From: Cricetomys ansorgei
Lineage: Eukaryota; Chordata; Mammalia; Rodentia; Nesomyidae
DNA: 64,000 bases
Direction: 5' to 3'
Assembly (NCBI GenBank): GCA_026225945.1
Contig: JAMJFZ010002307.1
Coordinates: 8,227,501 to 8,291,500 of the forward strand
Shown in pieces: positions 45,371-56,860 of the stretch; the first letter of the stretch is position 1; each line of letters starts with the position of its first letter. The notes below the pieces were generated by a model, which had not been told where the DNA came from, searched no databases, and saw only the letters and a list, made by a program, of their open reading frames with translations. The translations under genes were made by a program, and so were the position numbers.

Positions 45371-47204
45371 AAGATTCTTTTATATATTACTGACTGTAGC
45401 ACCAATATATAAGCTCAAAGCACAGTTAAAGCTCAATCCCAAACCTCTATTCTCCAAGGTCAGTCACTGGGGGATTCCTGTGGTCTGTGGACCATCAATG
45501 CAACTTTCAGTATTCTGGTAAGGCACAATGTAAACTTCATACAGTGATTTCTAAGATAGACAAACTTCTCTTTTTACCTCTTTGAGTTTCACTTGGACTT
45601 TCCCTTCAATATTCAGTTTTTAAAATTCTTTTGTTTTCTGATAAGAATGTGAGGCAGTCCATCTTTTTCCTGTCTTTCTAAATATCCTTTTTTTTCCCTT
45701 CTGTATAATCTGTACAACCTAGCTAGTATCAAATTATATTTTGCTAGTATATTTTGTATCTCACTTGGTTTTTCAGAAGGGAATTTCTTTCTTTTCTCCT
45801 TCCCCAAATAGCCTGATATTTTGTTTAAAGAAGGGGGAAATGCTGTGGTCATCCATCCTTTGATTGAAGCTTCCATGCCAGATTATATGTATGTCATTCC
45901 CATCACTCATAAAAGCAACTTCTGTCAGTCAAAATGAGATTTATTATTTTGCACCTTATCATCTGTGTGTTTTTTTTACTGTATTCTCTATCTATACTCT
46001 ATTCCAATACATCACTATTCACTGGGTTTGTCAGTTCAGTCTCTAAAGGTAATCTGAAAGTATGGGTGCAAATGCAAGCTTGAGAATCAGAACTTGAGAC
46101 AATTGATGTTTTTATTACTTTGTTTTTCCTACCAAATAGAGCTACTAACTGAGGGGAACCTCTGAGAGACAAAGGTGTGAGCCAAGATGATCATGTGCTC
46201 TCTTCTTTGCATATCTGGGTTGTTGGGATTCTCCAGAAATAGTCTTACCAAAACATCCTTTGTCCACCCTCACAAAAACATCAAATATATTTAATAATAA
46301 GTACTAGTACTGAGTCTGAGGTCAGCTTTATGTACATAATACTCACTTCAAAATCCCAGTAGTCATCCACCAAGGAAGGAATGCATTATCTGCGAACAGT
46401 TAGTTATTATTTTCCAGCCCTGTGTAGGCCTTAGAACCAGCCTTCTTTTACTAGGTTGCATCAGTCTGGCCCACAAACAGAAAGAAGCATAAAGCAATAA
46501 AACATAAATTGTTCTTAATTTCTCAAGAGACTAGAGAAAAGCTTTCAGTTTTCTAAAAATAACATCATTTCTCATCACAGTGTTCCTGTCATCTACCTAG
46601 AAATGTGTAAGTGACAGAACACACATTTTGTGTCTCGTTATTGAAATTTGAAAGTTTTGACTTCTGTTTGGACTTTTTGACACAAATTGTACTAAATACC
46701 ATGCATAGCGAGCCTATAATAATTCATTTGTTTTTATGCTTAATGAACCAAAACAAAATGAAAACAAAATCTGATCTTTATGTTTTCTTAAAAAGGATAT
46801 TTTAGTAGGGATGGAAATTTCCACTCAATTGTTTGAAAATTATTTCAAACTTTGTAAGGGAATATCAACAATCCAATGTATCAGAACTCCTTCGGAGGCT
46901 CATAAATTCCTACAGTGATTTGTGGGCTTCTCTGTGCAGAGATTTAGTGGTTTATTGAAGTTCAAACCAATCCATGTGTGCCTAAGTTGAGTCATCCAAC
47001 ACATGTGCTACATCACCAAAAAAAGATGTGTTTTCACAAGAATTCATAATACTAGAAATAATAATATAAACTTTGCATGTATAAAAGTCAACACAAATTA
47101 AGTGTTGTTTTTGCACAGTAACAATGAACTATTTTAATTTTTTTCAAGAGACTCATTCAGAGTATCTCAAAAATATTTGCAATAAGTTTGATTATGGAAA
47201 CAAA
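45371..47204. other. Unassigned stretch
   Basis: 1.8 kb without a recognisable repeat. An 87-codon minus frame (45613-45876) is K/R-rich and has no domain I know. 45837-45842 (GGGGGAAATGCTGTGG context) faintly recalls the 3' end of a retroviral interior, but nothing else supports this. Confidence 0.4.
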
Positions 47205-47410
47205 ATGACTGTACAATTAAAAATGCAATGTACAGATGAAAGAAGTTGAAATAAACAAATGGGAAGATACCATTTATTACTTGAATAGAAGTAATAGTGT
47301 CAAAATCTTCATTCCCAAAACTCTGTGTACATTTAATACAATGTTACTCCAAATGCTAATAACATCTACTATATAAAGAAAATTTTATAATTAGCCTTAA
47401 ACCAACAATG
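47205..47410 (+). mobile_element. Old L1 ORF2 fragment
   Basis: AAATGGGAAGATACCATTTA, ACTTGAATAGAAGTAATAGT, GTCAAAATCTTCATTCCCAA and ACATTTAATACAATGTTACT match in order an L1 ORF2 segment downstream of the RT domain. It abuts an oppositely oriented L1. Confidence 0.6.
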
Positions 47411-47503
47411 TTTTAATTTTTATGAAATTCAATGCATTCATTTTCACTTTTATGAATCCTGTTTTTGGTGTAAAACCTATACAATCTTTGCCTTGCTCTA
47501 GAG

Positions 47504-47698
47504 AAATGGTTCTCTACCTTCCTAATACTATGACCCTTTAATACAGCTTCTCATGTGATGGTAACACACGATTATTTTGTTGCTACTTCCTAAATATAAT
47601 TTTGTGACTGTCATGATTAGATATATGATAAGCAGATGGTCTTAGGTGATTCCTAAGAATGAGTCCTTTGATCCCCTCAAAGGGGTAATGACCTACTG
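47504..47698. mobile_element. URR1-type hAT fossil with 8-bp target duplication
   Basis: The ends AAATGGTTCTCTACCTTCC and GGGGTAATGACCTACTG are degenerate inverted repeats. The interior has AATACAGCTTCTCATGTGAT, GTTGCTACTTCC and CCCCTCAAAGGGG. CTCTAGAG occurs on both sides (47496-47503 and 47699-47706), an 8-bp duplication as expected for hAT transposition. Confidence 0.85.
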
Positions 47699-48117
47699 CT
47701 CTAGAGCCTCAATATTTTTCTATATTTTGTTCAAAATACTTGATAGTTTTCAATCTACATTAAACTTCTGATCTATTTTGATTTAAGTGCTGCATCAAAT
47801 AAAATTTGTATGTCAAAGATAATTCTACCTCCCCAATGCATGACTACTATCTTTTATTAAAATATTCTGAAAGTAGTTTTAATTTTTACTCTATCAAAAC
47901 TCAATTGGATGCACCTGTGTGGGTCCACTTAGGGCGTGGCTGCTCTGTTTTACTTACTATGACTAATTGTAATTGCCAATAACATTTGGTTTGACTTCTG
48001 CAGATAAATATGTTTTCTTTCTCCCATTTTCTTCTTTTCGCAAATAATTTTAGCTGCTCTAGTACCTTTGACTTTTAATATAATTTTATAAATATAATTT
48101 AAAAGATTTATTTTACG

Positions 48118-48335
48118 TGGAGAATTATGTGCATATGTGTGTTGGAGGGTAATGTGCACAGGAGGGCAAGTGTTTGTGGAAGCCGGAAGACAGTGTTAGA
48201 CCCCATGAAGCTGAAGTTACAGGTGCTAGGAGACACCTGTGTTGGACACTGGGAAATAACCGGAGTCCTCAAAAGAGCAATACAAACTCCTAGGTCTAGA
48301 TATATTTTATCTTGCAAAACTGTCCATCAGTGTTG
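48118..48335 (-). mobile_element. B3-type SINE inserted in L1
   Basis: The plus strand has GGAAGCCGGAAGACAGTGTT, AAGCTGAAGTTACAGGTGCT, GACACTGGGAAATAACCGGA and AAAAGAGCAATACAAACTCC: an inverted tRNA-derived SINE. Confidence 0.78.
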
Positions 48336-49439
48336 AATCTTCTTCTTCATATACATGACTCACAAGTAAACACGCCTTGACGGAGAGAGACTTTAGCTTT
48401 CATCATCCCTGTTTCATGTGCAGAATGCATTTTTGTTGACTTTATACCTGGCTCATTTTTTAGTGATTATGATGGCATAACATTTTAACACTGGTGTTTC
48501 TGTGTTTATCTGTGGGTTATAAAAAACATTTTATAATGATTTTATTTTGAATGCATCTTGTTTTCATTGACCTTGCCAAACTCAATTGATTGTTAAAATT
48601 ATTGGTAGATTATTTGAGATTTTATGAATATGTAATCCTGTTACCTGATAATAAAGAGGTGTTTTTATTTCCCCCCTTTCTGGTGAATTCCTGTTAATTC
48701 CTTTCTCTTGTGTTGCTGTGCTGACTAGAGTTTTCAGGATTATATTAAATAACAGTGATGAAAGCTGACATCTTTTGTTTGTTCTCGATGCTAGAGGACA
48801 AGCAAGAGGCATCCAGTCCTTTATCACGAGGTAAGTATATTTTAAGCCATCACCTACATTTAGTCAGTCTCTATAAAACTTAGGGCAACCTTCTATTTCC
48901 TATTTCTCTCGTAGTATTTTATATGTGCATTTTTGCCAAATGCTAGTTTTCTGATTCATGTGATCCAGTGGCTTTTGCTTTCTTCCTTAGCTTGTTAGGA
49001 GAGCTCACTGCATTGACCAATTCTTGCTGTTTAAAGCCTTGCATAGCATGATAAACCTCAGCTGTTTGGCTCAACAACCGCTTTTTGTATATTATGGTCT
49101 TCTCGATACTAGTATCTGCTGATTTTATTTCTCAGTCACTTCTGGTTATTTCTGCTTATTGACAAGTGGAGTGACTTTCTATTAAGTGTTGGATGTTTTC
49201 ATGTTTTATTATGAGAATAGATTTTTAATATAAATTTCTCTTTTAACTGGATTTCTCCATTCTACTTAGGAAAGAAAGCTAGTACCATTGTGTTACTGTC
49301 AGTGTATATAGGATTCCAGCTGCCTAGATCTGTATTAACTTGAGAGTTGGAAGGTGGCTTTTCCACGAAGGGCTTTTGTAAGAAATGTGGTTAGTGTGAC
49401 TATATAAGTTGTAACCTGCTTATTGAAGATTTAAGAGCT

Positions 49440-50560
49440 GCTATCCAAATATAATCAAATACATATCACAATTGATCTTTTTACATCTGGGTCACTTCAT
49501 TCAGTATCATTTTTATTCTAGATCTTTTCATTTACTTGAAAATTTCATGATTTAATTTTTAAAAGCTGAGTTTTTTCCATTGTATAAATATAACATATTC
49601 TCTTTATCCATTCATCCATTGATGGAAATCTAGGTTGTTTCTAATTTTATACTACTATGTTTAGAACAGCACTTAACATAGTTGAGAAGTGTCTTTGTAA
49701 CGGGATATAGAGTTCTTTGGATATATGTCCAAGAGTGGTAATTCTGGAACTTGAGGTAGATCTTTGCCCAGCTTCCTGAGGAATCACCACACTTAATTTC
49801 ATAGTGACTGTACAAATTTGCATTTCCTACAGCTATGCAAGAGTTATCTATCCCCTTATTCCACATCCTCACCAGCATGAGATCTCACATATTTTCTTGA
49901 TATTAGCCATTCTGACAAGATGAAATTTCAAAGTAGTTTTGACTTATATTTCCCTGGTGACTAAGGATGTTGAGCAATAGCGCTTTTCAACCATTTGTGT
50001 TTCCTCTTTTGAGAATTCTCTGTTTAGACCTTATCCCATTTTTAATTGGATTATTTGTTTCCTTGATGTCCAGTTTTTTTTGAGTTCTTTAAATATTTTA
50101 GGTAATAGTCATTTATTGGATGTGTAGTTGGTGAAAATCTTTTTCCATTCTGTAGCCTGCCATTTTGAATAGTAGTGTCCTATGTCATACAGAATATCTC
50201 AGTGTTATGAGGTACCATGTATTAATTACTGTTTTGTTGTTTGTAGTGCCTGTGCTAACAGTATTCTGTTCAGGAAAGCTTTCCTGGTGGCAAGGAGTTC
50301 AATACTATTCCCCACTTTCTTTTCTATCTGATTCAGTGTATCTGGCCTTATGTTGAGGTGTTTAATCTATTTTGGAGTTCAGTTTTATACAGGGTAATAA
50401 ATATCATCTGTCTTCCTGTTTTCCAATGTGCAATTCTAGTTCCTTTATCAAAAATCAAGTGTACATGGTTGTGTATGGACTTAGGTCTGGATCTTCAATT
50501 TGATTAAATTCATCAACATGTCAAATTTTATACCAATTTTTATACCAATATAGTACAGAA
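49440..50560 (-). mobile_element. L1 ORF2 C-terminal half remnant
   Basis: A clear antisense order: GGAAATCTAGGTTGTTTCTA, GTCCAAGAGTGGTAATTCTG, CTTCCTGAGGAATCACCACA, CCACATCCTCACCAGCATGA, CCCTGGTGACTAAGGATGTT, TGTTCAGGAAAGCTTTCCTG, TCAGTGTATCTGGCCTTATG and TTCCTTTATCAAAAATCAAG. It is a separate insertion from 47411-49190 because the ORF2 3' region occurs again. Confidence 0.85.
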
Positions 50561-50654
50561 CTGTAGTTCTGCACTGGTTTTGTGTGTTTATGGGATTTCT
50601 GTGTATGAAATATGTATATTTCTGCATCTAAATGTGCATTTTATGCTTTTTGTT

Positions 50655-50935
50655 TGGCAATTCTATTAGTTTTATCTTATTCTGGATTGTTTATATTTAC
50701 TTGATCTTATTTTATGAATTATTTATCATCATCATCATTATTATTATTATTATTTATTTATTTTTAAATGTCTGTTTGTATTCTAACGAAAGAGAAAGAA
50801 AGGATGTGATTTTGGATGGGTAGGGTAGAAGGGAGGATCAAAGAAGCATGGAGAGACGGAAAACCATATTCAGGATATATTACATGAAAAAAAACCTCTC
50901 TATTCTCATTCAAAATTATAAAAATAAAAAATGTG
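50655..50935 (+). mobile_element. L1 (Lx-type) 3' end
   Basis: TTCTAACGAAAGAGAAAGAA, AGGATGTGATTTTGGATGGG, GTAGGGTAGAAGGGAGGATC and TACATGAAAAAAAACCTCTC followed by an A-rich end (TAAAAATAAAAAATG). An (ATC)/(ATT)n stretch lies at 50727-50763. Confidence 0.75.
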
Positions 50936-51238
50936 GTTCCTCAGTTGATTTCTAGTAAAATCATCTGAGTGGAAGTATGTGGGTGATGGTGACATTTGAC
51001 TCTAGGAGGCTCCTTATGATTCAGTGGATGAATGAAGGAGGAGGTACTGCTCATTGTGCCCTGAAGGATAAGTCTTTACTTACATCACCTCAAAGGTTTG
51101 TTGGAAACCCTCATAGACCATCTTGAAAGTGATGACCGAAGCCCTAGATGACCTTAGACTGGATTAGTGTGGATGAGGCTACATGGTTTTTGTTGTGTTG
51201 ACTAAGTAGAGAATTCATTGTTTAATGTTTTCTCTGTG

Positions 51239-51240
<2 letters not shown>
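50936..51240. other. Unassigned sequence
   Basis: No recognised feature before the TG tract. Confidence 0.5.

Positions 51241-51292
<52 letters not shown>
51241..51292. repeat. (GT)26 microsatellite
   Basis: 52 nt of uninterrupted GT, the longest pure dinucleotide run in the window; it has Z-DNA potential. Confidence 0.97.
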
Positions 51293-51294
<2 letters not shown>

Positions 51295-51348
51295 TGCATT
51301 TTTTGCTCTTTGGTTGGGGAGAATGGTGAATAACTTTTAAAATATTTT

Positions 51349-51486
51349 TTTAGAAAGAATCTCACTGTGTAGCCCTAGCTTGCCTGGCCTAATCCTTGTA
51401 GACCAGGCTGTCTGAAATGTATAGAAATCCACCAACTTCGCCCTCCTGGGTGCTGGAATTAAAGAAGTGTATTGCCATACCCAAAT
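51349..51486 (-). mobile_element. B1 SINE
   Basis: The plus strand has AATCTCACTGTGTAGCCCTA, TTGTAGACCAGGCTGTCTGA, AATCCACCAACTTCGCCCTC and GGGTGCTGGAATTAAAGAAG, the antisense B1 order. Confidence 0.92.
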
Positions 51487-51860
51487 GCTTCTTTTCTATT
51501 TGGATATTAGTTACTTCTAGAAAAGACTTTTGTTTAGAGAATATTTCAGTTAGTGAAAATTTACAAACCATTATGTTTCACTAAACAAAAATTTAATTTG
51601 TATATTAGACATATAATGCTTATAGGGTTTGGATTTGAATGTAATGCTAGTTGGAGTTAAAAGACAGGTCAGTTTAAGATGAGGTAAAGGAAAGATTTCT
51701 ATACTTCATGTTGAGTAACTATGCTCAAAATAGACCATTGAATTAGGGAATTAAAAACAGCATAAGTTAACTGTCCTTTGATAAATACTTTCTCTTTTTT
51801 TATTCTCTATTTTCCTTTCAACTCCTTTCTTTTTGTGTTAGCTTTTTAAAGCACCCCTCC
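51487..51860. other. Unassigned sequence
   Basis: No recognised feature. Confidence 0.5.
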
Positions 51861-51960
51861 CGTGTGTGTGTGTGTCTGTGTGTATCTGTGGTATGTGTGT
51901 GTGTGTGTGTGTGTGAGAGAAGAGAGAGAGAGAGAGAGAGAGGGAGAGAGGGGGGAGGGT
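51861..51960. repeat. Compound (TG)n-(GA)n-(GGGA) tract
   Basis: TG repeats (51862-51915) change to GA repeats (51916-51945) and then to GGGAGAGAGGGGGGAGGG, again just before an antisense SINE. Confidence 0.95.
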
Positions 51961-51964
51961 GAGG

Positions 51965-52080
51965 CAGAGAGACTAGGACATACATGCATGACATAGCAGC
52001 TAAGCGTAGGTCAGAGGACTATACAGAGGTGTTCGATCTCTTCTTCCACCACATGAGTTCTGACGAATGAACCCAAACCA
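51965..52080 (-). mobile_element. SINE (B3/B4 group), truncated
   Basis: The plus strand has CGTAGGTCAGAGGACTATAC, TCTTCTTCCACCACATGAGT and TCTGACGAATGAACCC, part of an inverted tRNA-derived SINE body without a clear head. Confidence 0.6.
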
Positions 52081-52734
52081 TTAATCTTCATGTGTGTGCA
52101 TGTGCATGTGCCTATATGTGTGTGTGTGTGTACTTGTAATTCCACCCATCCATCTTGACCCTTTGTTATACCCTTCCTTTCACGCTGAACCTTCCCCCCT
52201 CCCCGCCAGCCAGTCCTGTAATAGCTATCCCATTGAGGAAAATGACACCACTTCTTCAGCAGCATCAACCATTCAGAACCAATCACTCCTCAGGTAATGG
52301 TGAAATCTCATGGGTACCCCACTTTTTCACAATAGAATGAGGCACCCAGTTTTGTGTAAATTCCCTTGTAGTGTGTTCACAATTGCTAAGTCAAACACAT
52401 AGCTGGATGGCAGTATTTTAAGACACCCTTCATTCTCCTCATCACACTGGAAAGAAGCTATCATCTTTTGGTATTCACTTTAACTCTTCTATTTTCTTAA
52501 TACACTTCAACTTTTGTTTATGAGATGAGTAAAATTGCCTGAAAATCAGAATTGGTATTTATCCTGAGTTCCTTGGAAATAGAGCCATCTGGATTGCAAA
52601 GAGGGTACTGTAGATATGCTAGAAATGGGGAAATTCCTCTGCTGTCTGTATCAGGCAATGATATTGAAATCATATTTGACTTACAGTGTCCATGTGACTG
52701 TCTACAATGGAAAGGAAGTACCATTATTTATCCA
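52081..52734. other. Unassigned stretch
   Basis: A short TG/TATG tract (52090-52132) is followed by a C-rich segment (CTTCCCCCCTCCCCGCCAGC at 52190). The 70-codon frame 52552-52764 has no recognisable domain. Confidence 0.4.
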
Positions 52735-52840
52735 GGATTTTTAATACATTTATTAATTCTTTGAAAATTTCATATACACATACACTGTATTCTGATCATA
52801 CTCAGCTCCACATCACCTCCTAGAATCACTCCTAGCTTAT
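52735..52840 (-). mobile_element. L1 3' terminal fragment
   Basis: TTTATTAATTCTTTGAAAAT, TTCATATACACATACACTGT and CTCCACATCACCTCCTAGAA are the antisense of an Lx-like L1 3' end. Confidence 0.6.
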
Positions 52841-52844
52841 AGGG

Positions 52845-53612
52845 TGCAGGCAGTCACCAAGGAAATCAAAGGGAGGAACTCAAGGCAAAAGTTTGAAGCA
52901 GAAACCACTAAACTGAGGCTTTCCCTTCACTATGACCTATATTGGTCTCTTTTAAAGAATGCCACACATCAGTTTCTCTCCATGACTACTTGTATACTGG
53001 AGTCTCCCCTGCAACTCAAGCGTCACATTCACCATACTCTCAGGCCTTCCTGCAAGAAACACAATGTTGCCAAATTGTCCCAAGCCCCAGACTGCCCTCA
53101 TACCTCATTCATGCCAAAAACAGGTCAGGACCATGTAAGAGATTCCTATACACTACTTGCTAAGTTCTGCTTTAAGCTTGATGTGTAGGCTTTGCCTCTT
53201 TGTCCCACAGATTCTGTGCACTGACAGTAAGTAAATACTAATTAGAATAATCTTATTTCAATCAAGTGGATTGTGATCTCTCCTAATCAAGACCAATTTT
53301 TCAGTCCCACTGGTTTATCATCCGTCACCCCAGGAAGCACACAAGATAACATTTTCATAGATTTTTAACTCAAATATTTCATGTGAAGGCTTTGAGACAC
53401 TTTCAAACTTTCCTGTTAATTCTATAAGCAAAAACTTTATCTATGTTTTCAGCCAGAACTCTTAACTTTCAAGGTCTCATAAAACAGCCCACGAAGCACA
53501 AAGAACTCTGTAGATTTTCAAGTCAAAAGTTCCAAAAGTTCTACAATTTCCCCAAAGCAACATGATCAGGTCCATCACAGCAATGACTCCACTCTTCCAG
53601 TAGCAATTTCTC
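52845..53612 (-). mobile_element. MaLR internal region
   Basis: GGAGTCTCCCCTGCAACTCA, GGCTTTGCCTCTTTGTCCCA, CATCCGTCACCCCAGGAAGC, TCAAGGTCTCATAAAACAGC and ATGACTCCACTCTTCCAGTA match the order I remember for rodent MaLR internal sequence in antisense. It adjoins the LTR at 53614, so this is a truncated provirus rather than a solo LTR. No intact gag-like frame is seen. Confidence 0.65.
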
Positions 53613-53613
53613 T

Positions 53614-54003
53614 ACTAGTTTGCTTCTCTATTGCTTTATAAATTCCATAACCACAGGCAAATTGGGAGTGAAAGGACTTATTAGGCTTATATTTCTAAGC
53701 CAGGATATATCAATTGAAAGAAGCTAGAGTGGGAACTCAAATAGAAATTGAAACAGAAATCATGGAGGAACACTACATATTGGCTTGGTCTCCATCATTA
53801 TCTTATGTCCAGCTAGCTTTCTTATACAGCCCAGACTTCTTTCCTAGAGATGGTATCACCTACACTAGGCCAAGCATTCCCACATCAATCAGCAGTCAAG
53901 GAAATGCCCCACAAACATGCAGATAGATGAAACTGACCAATGGCATTTCCTCAAATGAGATTCCATCTTCCTAGGTGGATCAAGTTGACAATCAAATTAT
54001 ACA
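53614..54003 (-). mobile_element. MaLR (ORR1/MT group) LTR
   Basis: The antisense LTR: TTGCTTCTCTATTGCTTTAT, GACTTATTAGGCTTATATTT, CAAATAGAAATTGAAACAG, AAATCATGGAGGAACACTAC, CCTCAAATGAGATTCC and GGATCAAGTTGACAATCAAA. It is the same family group as 31001-31384. Confidence 0.75.
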
Positions 54004-54099
54004 TTAACAATGTGGGTGCTGAAGAGCTGGAATAGGGCTCATGTTAGTGCGCAACCATTAGACTCAGTAAGACATATCCACAACTCCCATCCATGCTAT

Positions 54100-55155
54100 A
54101 ATTTCTTTTTAATCTAATTTTCTTTTTTATTCTATTTTTTCTTTCTTTCTTTTTTTTTAGAATACATACCACGCCCCCTCATCCCCTCCTTCCCTCACCC
54201 TGCCCCATCTCCCCCTGATCTACCCCCATCACCACCCACTAACATCCCCCCTTCTTCCCAGAAAAGAACCATCCCTCAGAGTTACAGCACAATCTGGGCA
54301 TGGCATAGCAGAATGGAAAGAGGCAGGCACCAATCCTTACATCAAGGGTGGGCCCAGGCAGCCTAACAGGAGAAAAAGAGGCTCAACGGCCAATTAGATG
54401 GTCAGAGACACCCCCACTCTAGCCTGTAGGAGTTTTTTAAGGGCACCTATCTAGACAGACAACACAGACAGTGATGCATTCTTTAGAATTCCATTTATGC
54501 TAATAGCTCCCTAGTACGTGGAAACACCTCCACATCTATGTCACATTCTTTGCTGCCTTGATCCTGTGCAGGTTTTGTGCAGGCAACCATAGTGTTATGA
54601 GTTGATTTGTGTAACAAGAATGTAATGTCCAGAGGCCCGACTTTTACAGAATCTTTCCCAAAACTTTGATTCTTTAGTATTTCTACCCCTCTTCTGTAAA
54701 GTTCTCTGTGCTTTGGTGGGGGGAGGGGTTTGTGTGCGTATGATTTTATGGTTGAATACTCACAATTGTCTATTCATATCAATTTGGCTAATAATGAGTT
54801 TCTGCATTAAGCACTATCTTTTGTAATAAAAGTCTTCTCTGACCAACATTGAAAGCAGTGCAAATCTATGGATACAACATACGTATTTAGATGAAAGTTT
54901 GGTAGCATAACCGTTAGCAAACATCAATAGGTTTTCCAATAAGACCTATAGCTTCTCTAGTCATGGATTTTGACCTTGTTTACAGTACCAGACATGATTT
55001 ATATTCAGTGGAAAATGCCTCATCTCTGTCAATGGTGTGGTTGGGAAACAATGAATCCCACCATTGTCCAGATCAAACAATGTCTATCTATACAGAAATC
55101 AGTATTTCCTACAGCTTGATACTAGGTTTCCAGTTCTCCTTAGGTATTTACTGTT
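54100..55155 (-). mobile_element. L1 (Lx-type) 3'UTR, long
   Basis: A T-rich start, then C-rich CTAACATCCCCCCTTCTTCC, AGAACCATCCCTCAGAGTTA, GGCCCAGGCAGCCTAACAGG, GGTTTTGTGCAGGCAACCAT, TGAGTTTCTGCATTAAGCAC and TTACAGTACCAGACATGATT. These are antisense Lx 3'UTR blocks in order for about 1 kb. GGTGGGGGGAGGGG at 54716 has G-quadruplex potential. Confidence 0.75.
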
Positions 55156-55785
55156 AATTCTTCACATTGCACTATTAGGTGAACATGTGTGTTCCAACGC
55201 TTCCTTAAAGGGACAGAAACGCTAACATGCTGAAGCAAATACAGAATGTCTTGGTAATTGTAATTGGACGCTATCATGATACCAACTAGATTTTCATATT
55301 GAAAGTGAAGAAATGCAAATGACAAATAATAACAAAGCCCATCTCCTATAACTTTAAAGTGCTGTCTACTAGATTTGTTACTGAACATTCTTGCATTAAA
55401 TCATCAGATAAATATCAGAAATCACAGTCTGCATGATTTTTTATATACCAACAACTGAGTCCCACAGTCTTTGCGTCCCTGTAACAAATGCTTGAAGCAT
55501 TTCTTGTACATTACCTAAGTGATGTTACAGAATAGGCCAGACCAGAGTCTCATTCTGTTTTCAGTGGCCCTTGTAGAATATTTAACATCTACAAGGTAGA
55601 CATAGGCATGACAATCATCACAGCAGACCTGCATGATTGACAGACACATTTCGAACTGGAAAGATGTTGGGCATGAGAGGGAAATGAGCTTAAGGCACCA
55701 CATTCTATCACCAAATTCAAATCTTACCAAATGTAATTAATACTTTTGCATTAAAATAACGTATTTATTCTTTGTTGTATCACTG
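55156..55785. other. Unassigned sequence
   Basis: No repeat is recognised. Minus frames 55140-55388 and 55515-55730 have no recognisable domain. Confidence 0.45.
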
Positions 55786-55811
55786 TGTGTGTGTGTGTGT
55801 GTGTGTGTGTA
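55785..55811. repeat. (TG)13 microsatellite
   Basis: A short pure TG run. Confidence 0.95.
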
Positions 55812-56394
55812 TGCAATGAATTAAGAAATCACATTTAGAACATTTTAATAACAATCACAGAAAATTTAAAGAAGTGGCCACAAATCCATGAGCAGTTCTC
55901 CATATTCAAATAGTTGGTTATTGTTTTCACGATCAAATCAGTAATCAAGCCATAATAACTACTAATATAGCACAATACAACAGAGTTACATTTCTGTTTT
56001 CAAGATGCTTGTTTTTGAAACAAGTTGTAGACATGTAATTTAAATAAACAATTTTTATGCAAACAATTCTGTTGTTAATTTAATTAAAAAATAGTTACTA
56101 CCTCCAGAATTTCACATAGAATGATATATATACACTACCACACTATATAACATTCACACATTTATCTATCTGTATGAACATCAAAGCCTGAATACAATAC
56201 TCATTTTTATTAATTCCAATTTAATTGGTATTTTCTCATCAGTTCTATCTGGACTATAAAATGCTAATGATGCCAGCATACTATGTGTCAAATTTAAGTA
56301 TTCCAATAACTCAGAGAAATGAACGAAAGCATTCAATTTTTTCCAAAATACTTTGATTCTAGTCAACATATTTTTTACTTCTATGCCATGCAGG
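55812..56394. other. Unassigned AT-rich sequence
   Basis: No recognised feature. Confidence 0.5.
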
Positions 56395-56860
56395 AAAAAG
56401 AACGACGGGCCTTACTTTCAATTCACTCCCTCCATTAAGTCAATCATTTGGACAACACAATATCATTAAAAGTGTGAAAACCCAAATCTCAGCCATAAAC
56501 CCGGGAAAAGCCTCAGGTGCTGACAGATTTCCCATCAATTCTTATAAAACCTGATTGTGGCAATTATCTCTAACATCAAAGAGTCTTTTCAGAATTTTTT
56601 AAGACCAGAATTATGTCTCAGGACATGAAAACTCCCTTGATCCCATAATCCTTAAAAAAGATGACAAGGTAAGGAACAATTGGGGGATTTTCATCGTCTT
56701 TTACTCTCCTGAATAGAGAGTACAAGATTGTTTCCAAGGTTTCAGCTAGGCACCTCGCCTTATCCTTCCTGCCCCCAGACACGAAGATTATGAAGGATTC
56801 ACCCCGGGTTCTTCTGAGAAGATAATGCCTGAAAATAGTACCATTTAATCTACCAGCCAT
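56395..56860 (+). mobile_element. Degraded LINE reverse-transcriptase-like remnant
   Basis: In one forward frame from 56501 the sequence reads PGKASGADRFPI, and in another from 56721 YKIVSKVSARHLA. The two words resemble motifs of L1/Tx1-clade RT domains ('PGxDGFPxEFYK' and 'DYKIxSKxLARRL') and lie in the right order and at plausible distance with at least one frameshift and stops between. ILKKDDKVRNNWG lies between them. I am not certain; chance cannot be excluded without a translated search. Confidence 0.4.

Larger units (their letters stand above)
47411..49190 (-). mobile_element. Old L1 ORF2 (RT to C-terminal), host of two later insertions
   Basis: Antisense blocks: TTTTAATTTTTATGAAATTC, TTTGGTGTAAAACCTATACA, CTGATCTATTTTGATTTAAG, ACTCAATTGGATGCACCTGT and later GGTAGATTATTTGAGATTTT, GTCCTTTATCACGAGGTAAG. 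The RT-side blocks lie at higher coordinates, as expected for the minus strand. It is interrupted by a hAT fossil (47504-47698) and a SINE (48118-48335). Confidence 0.7.

Noticed and set aside
45613..45876. 87-codon K/R-rich minus frame
   Set aside because: No domain or homologue recognised; the nearby retroviral-like word is too short to support an ERV call.
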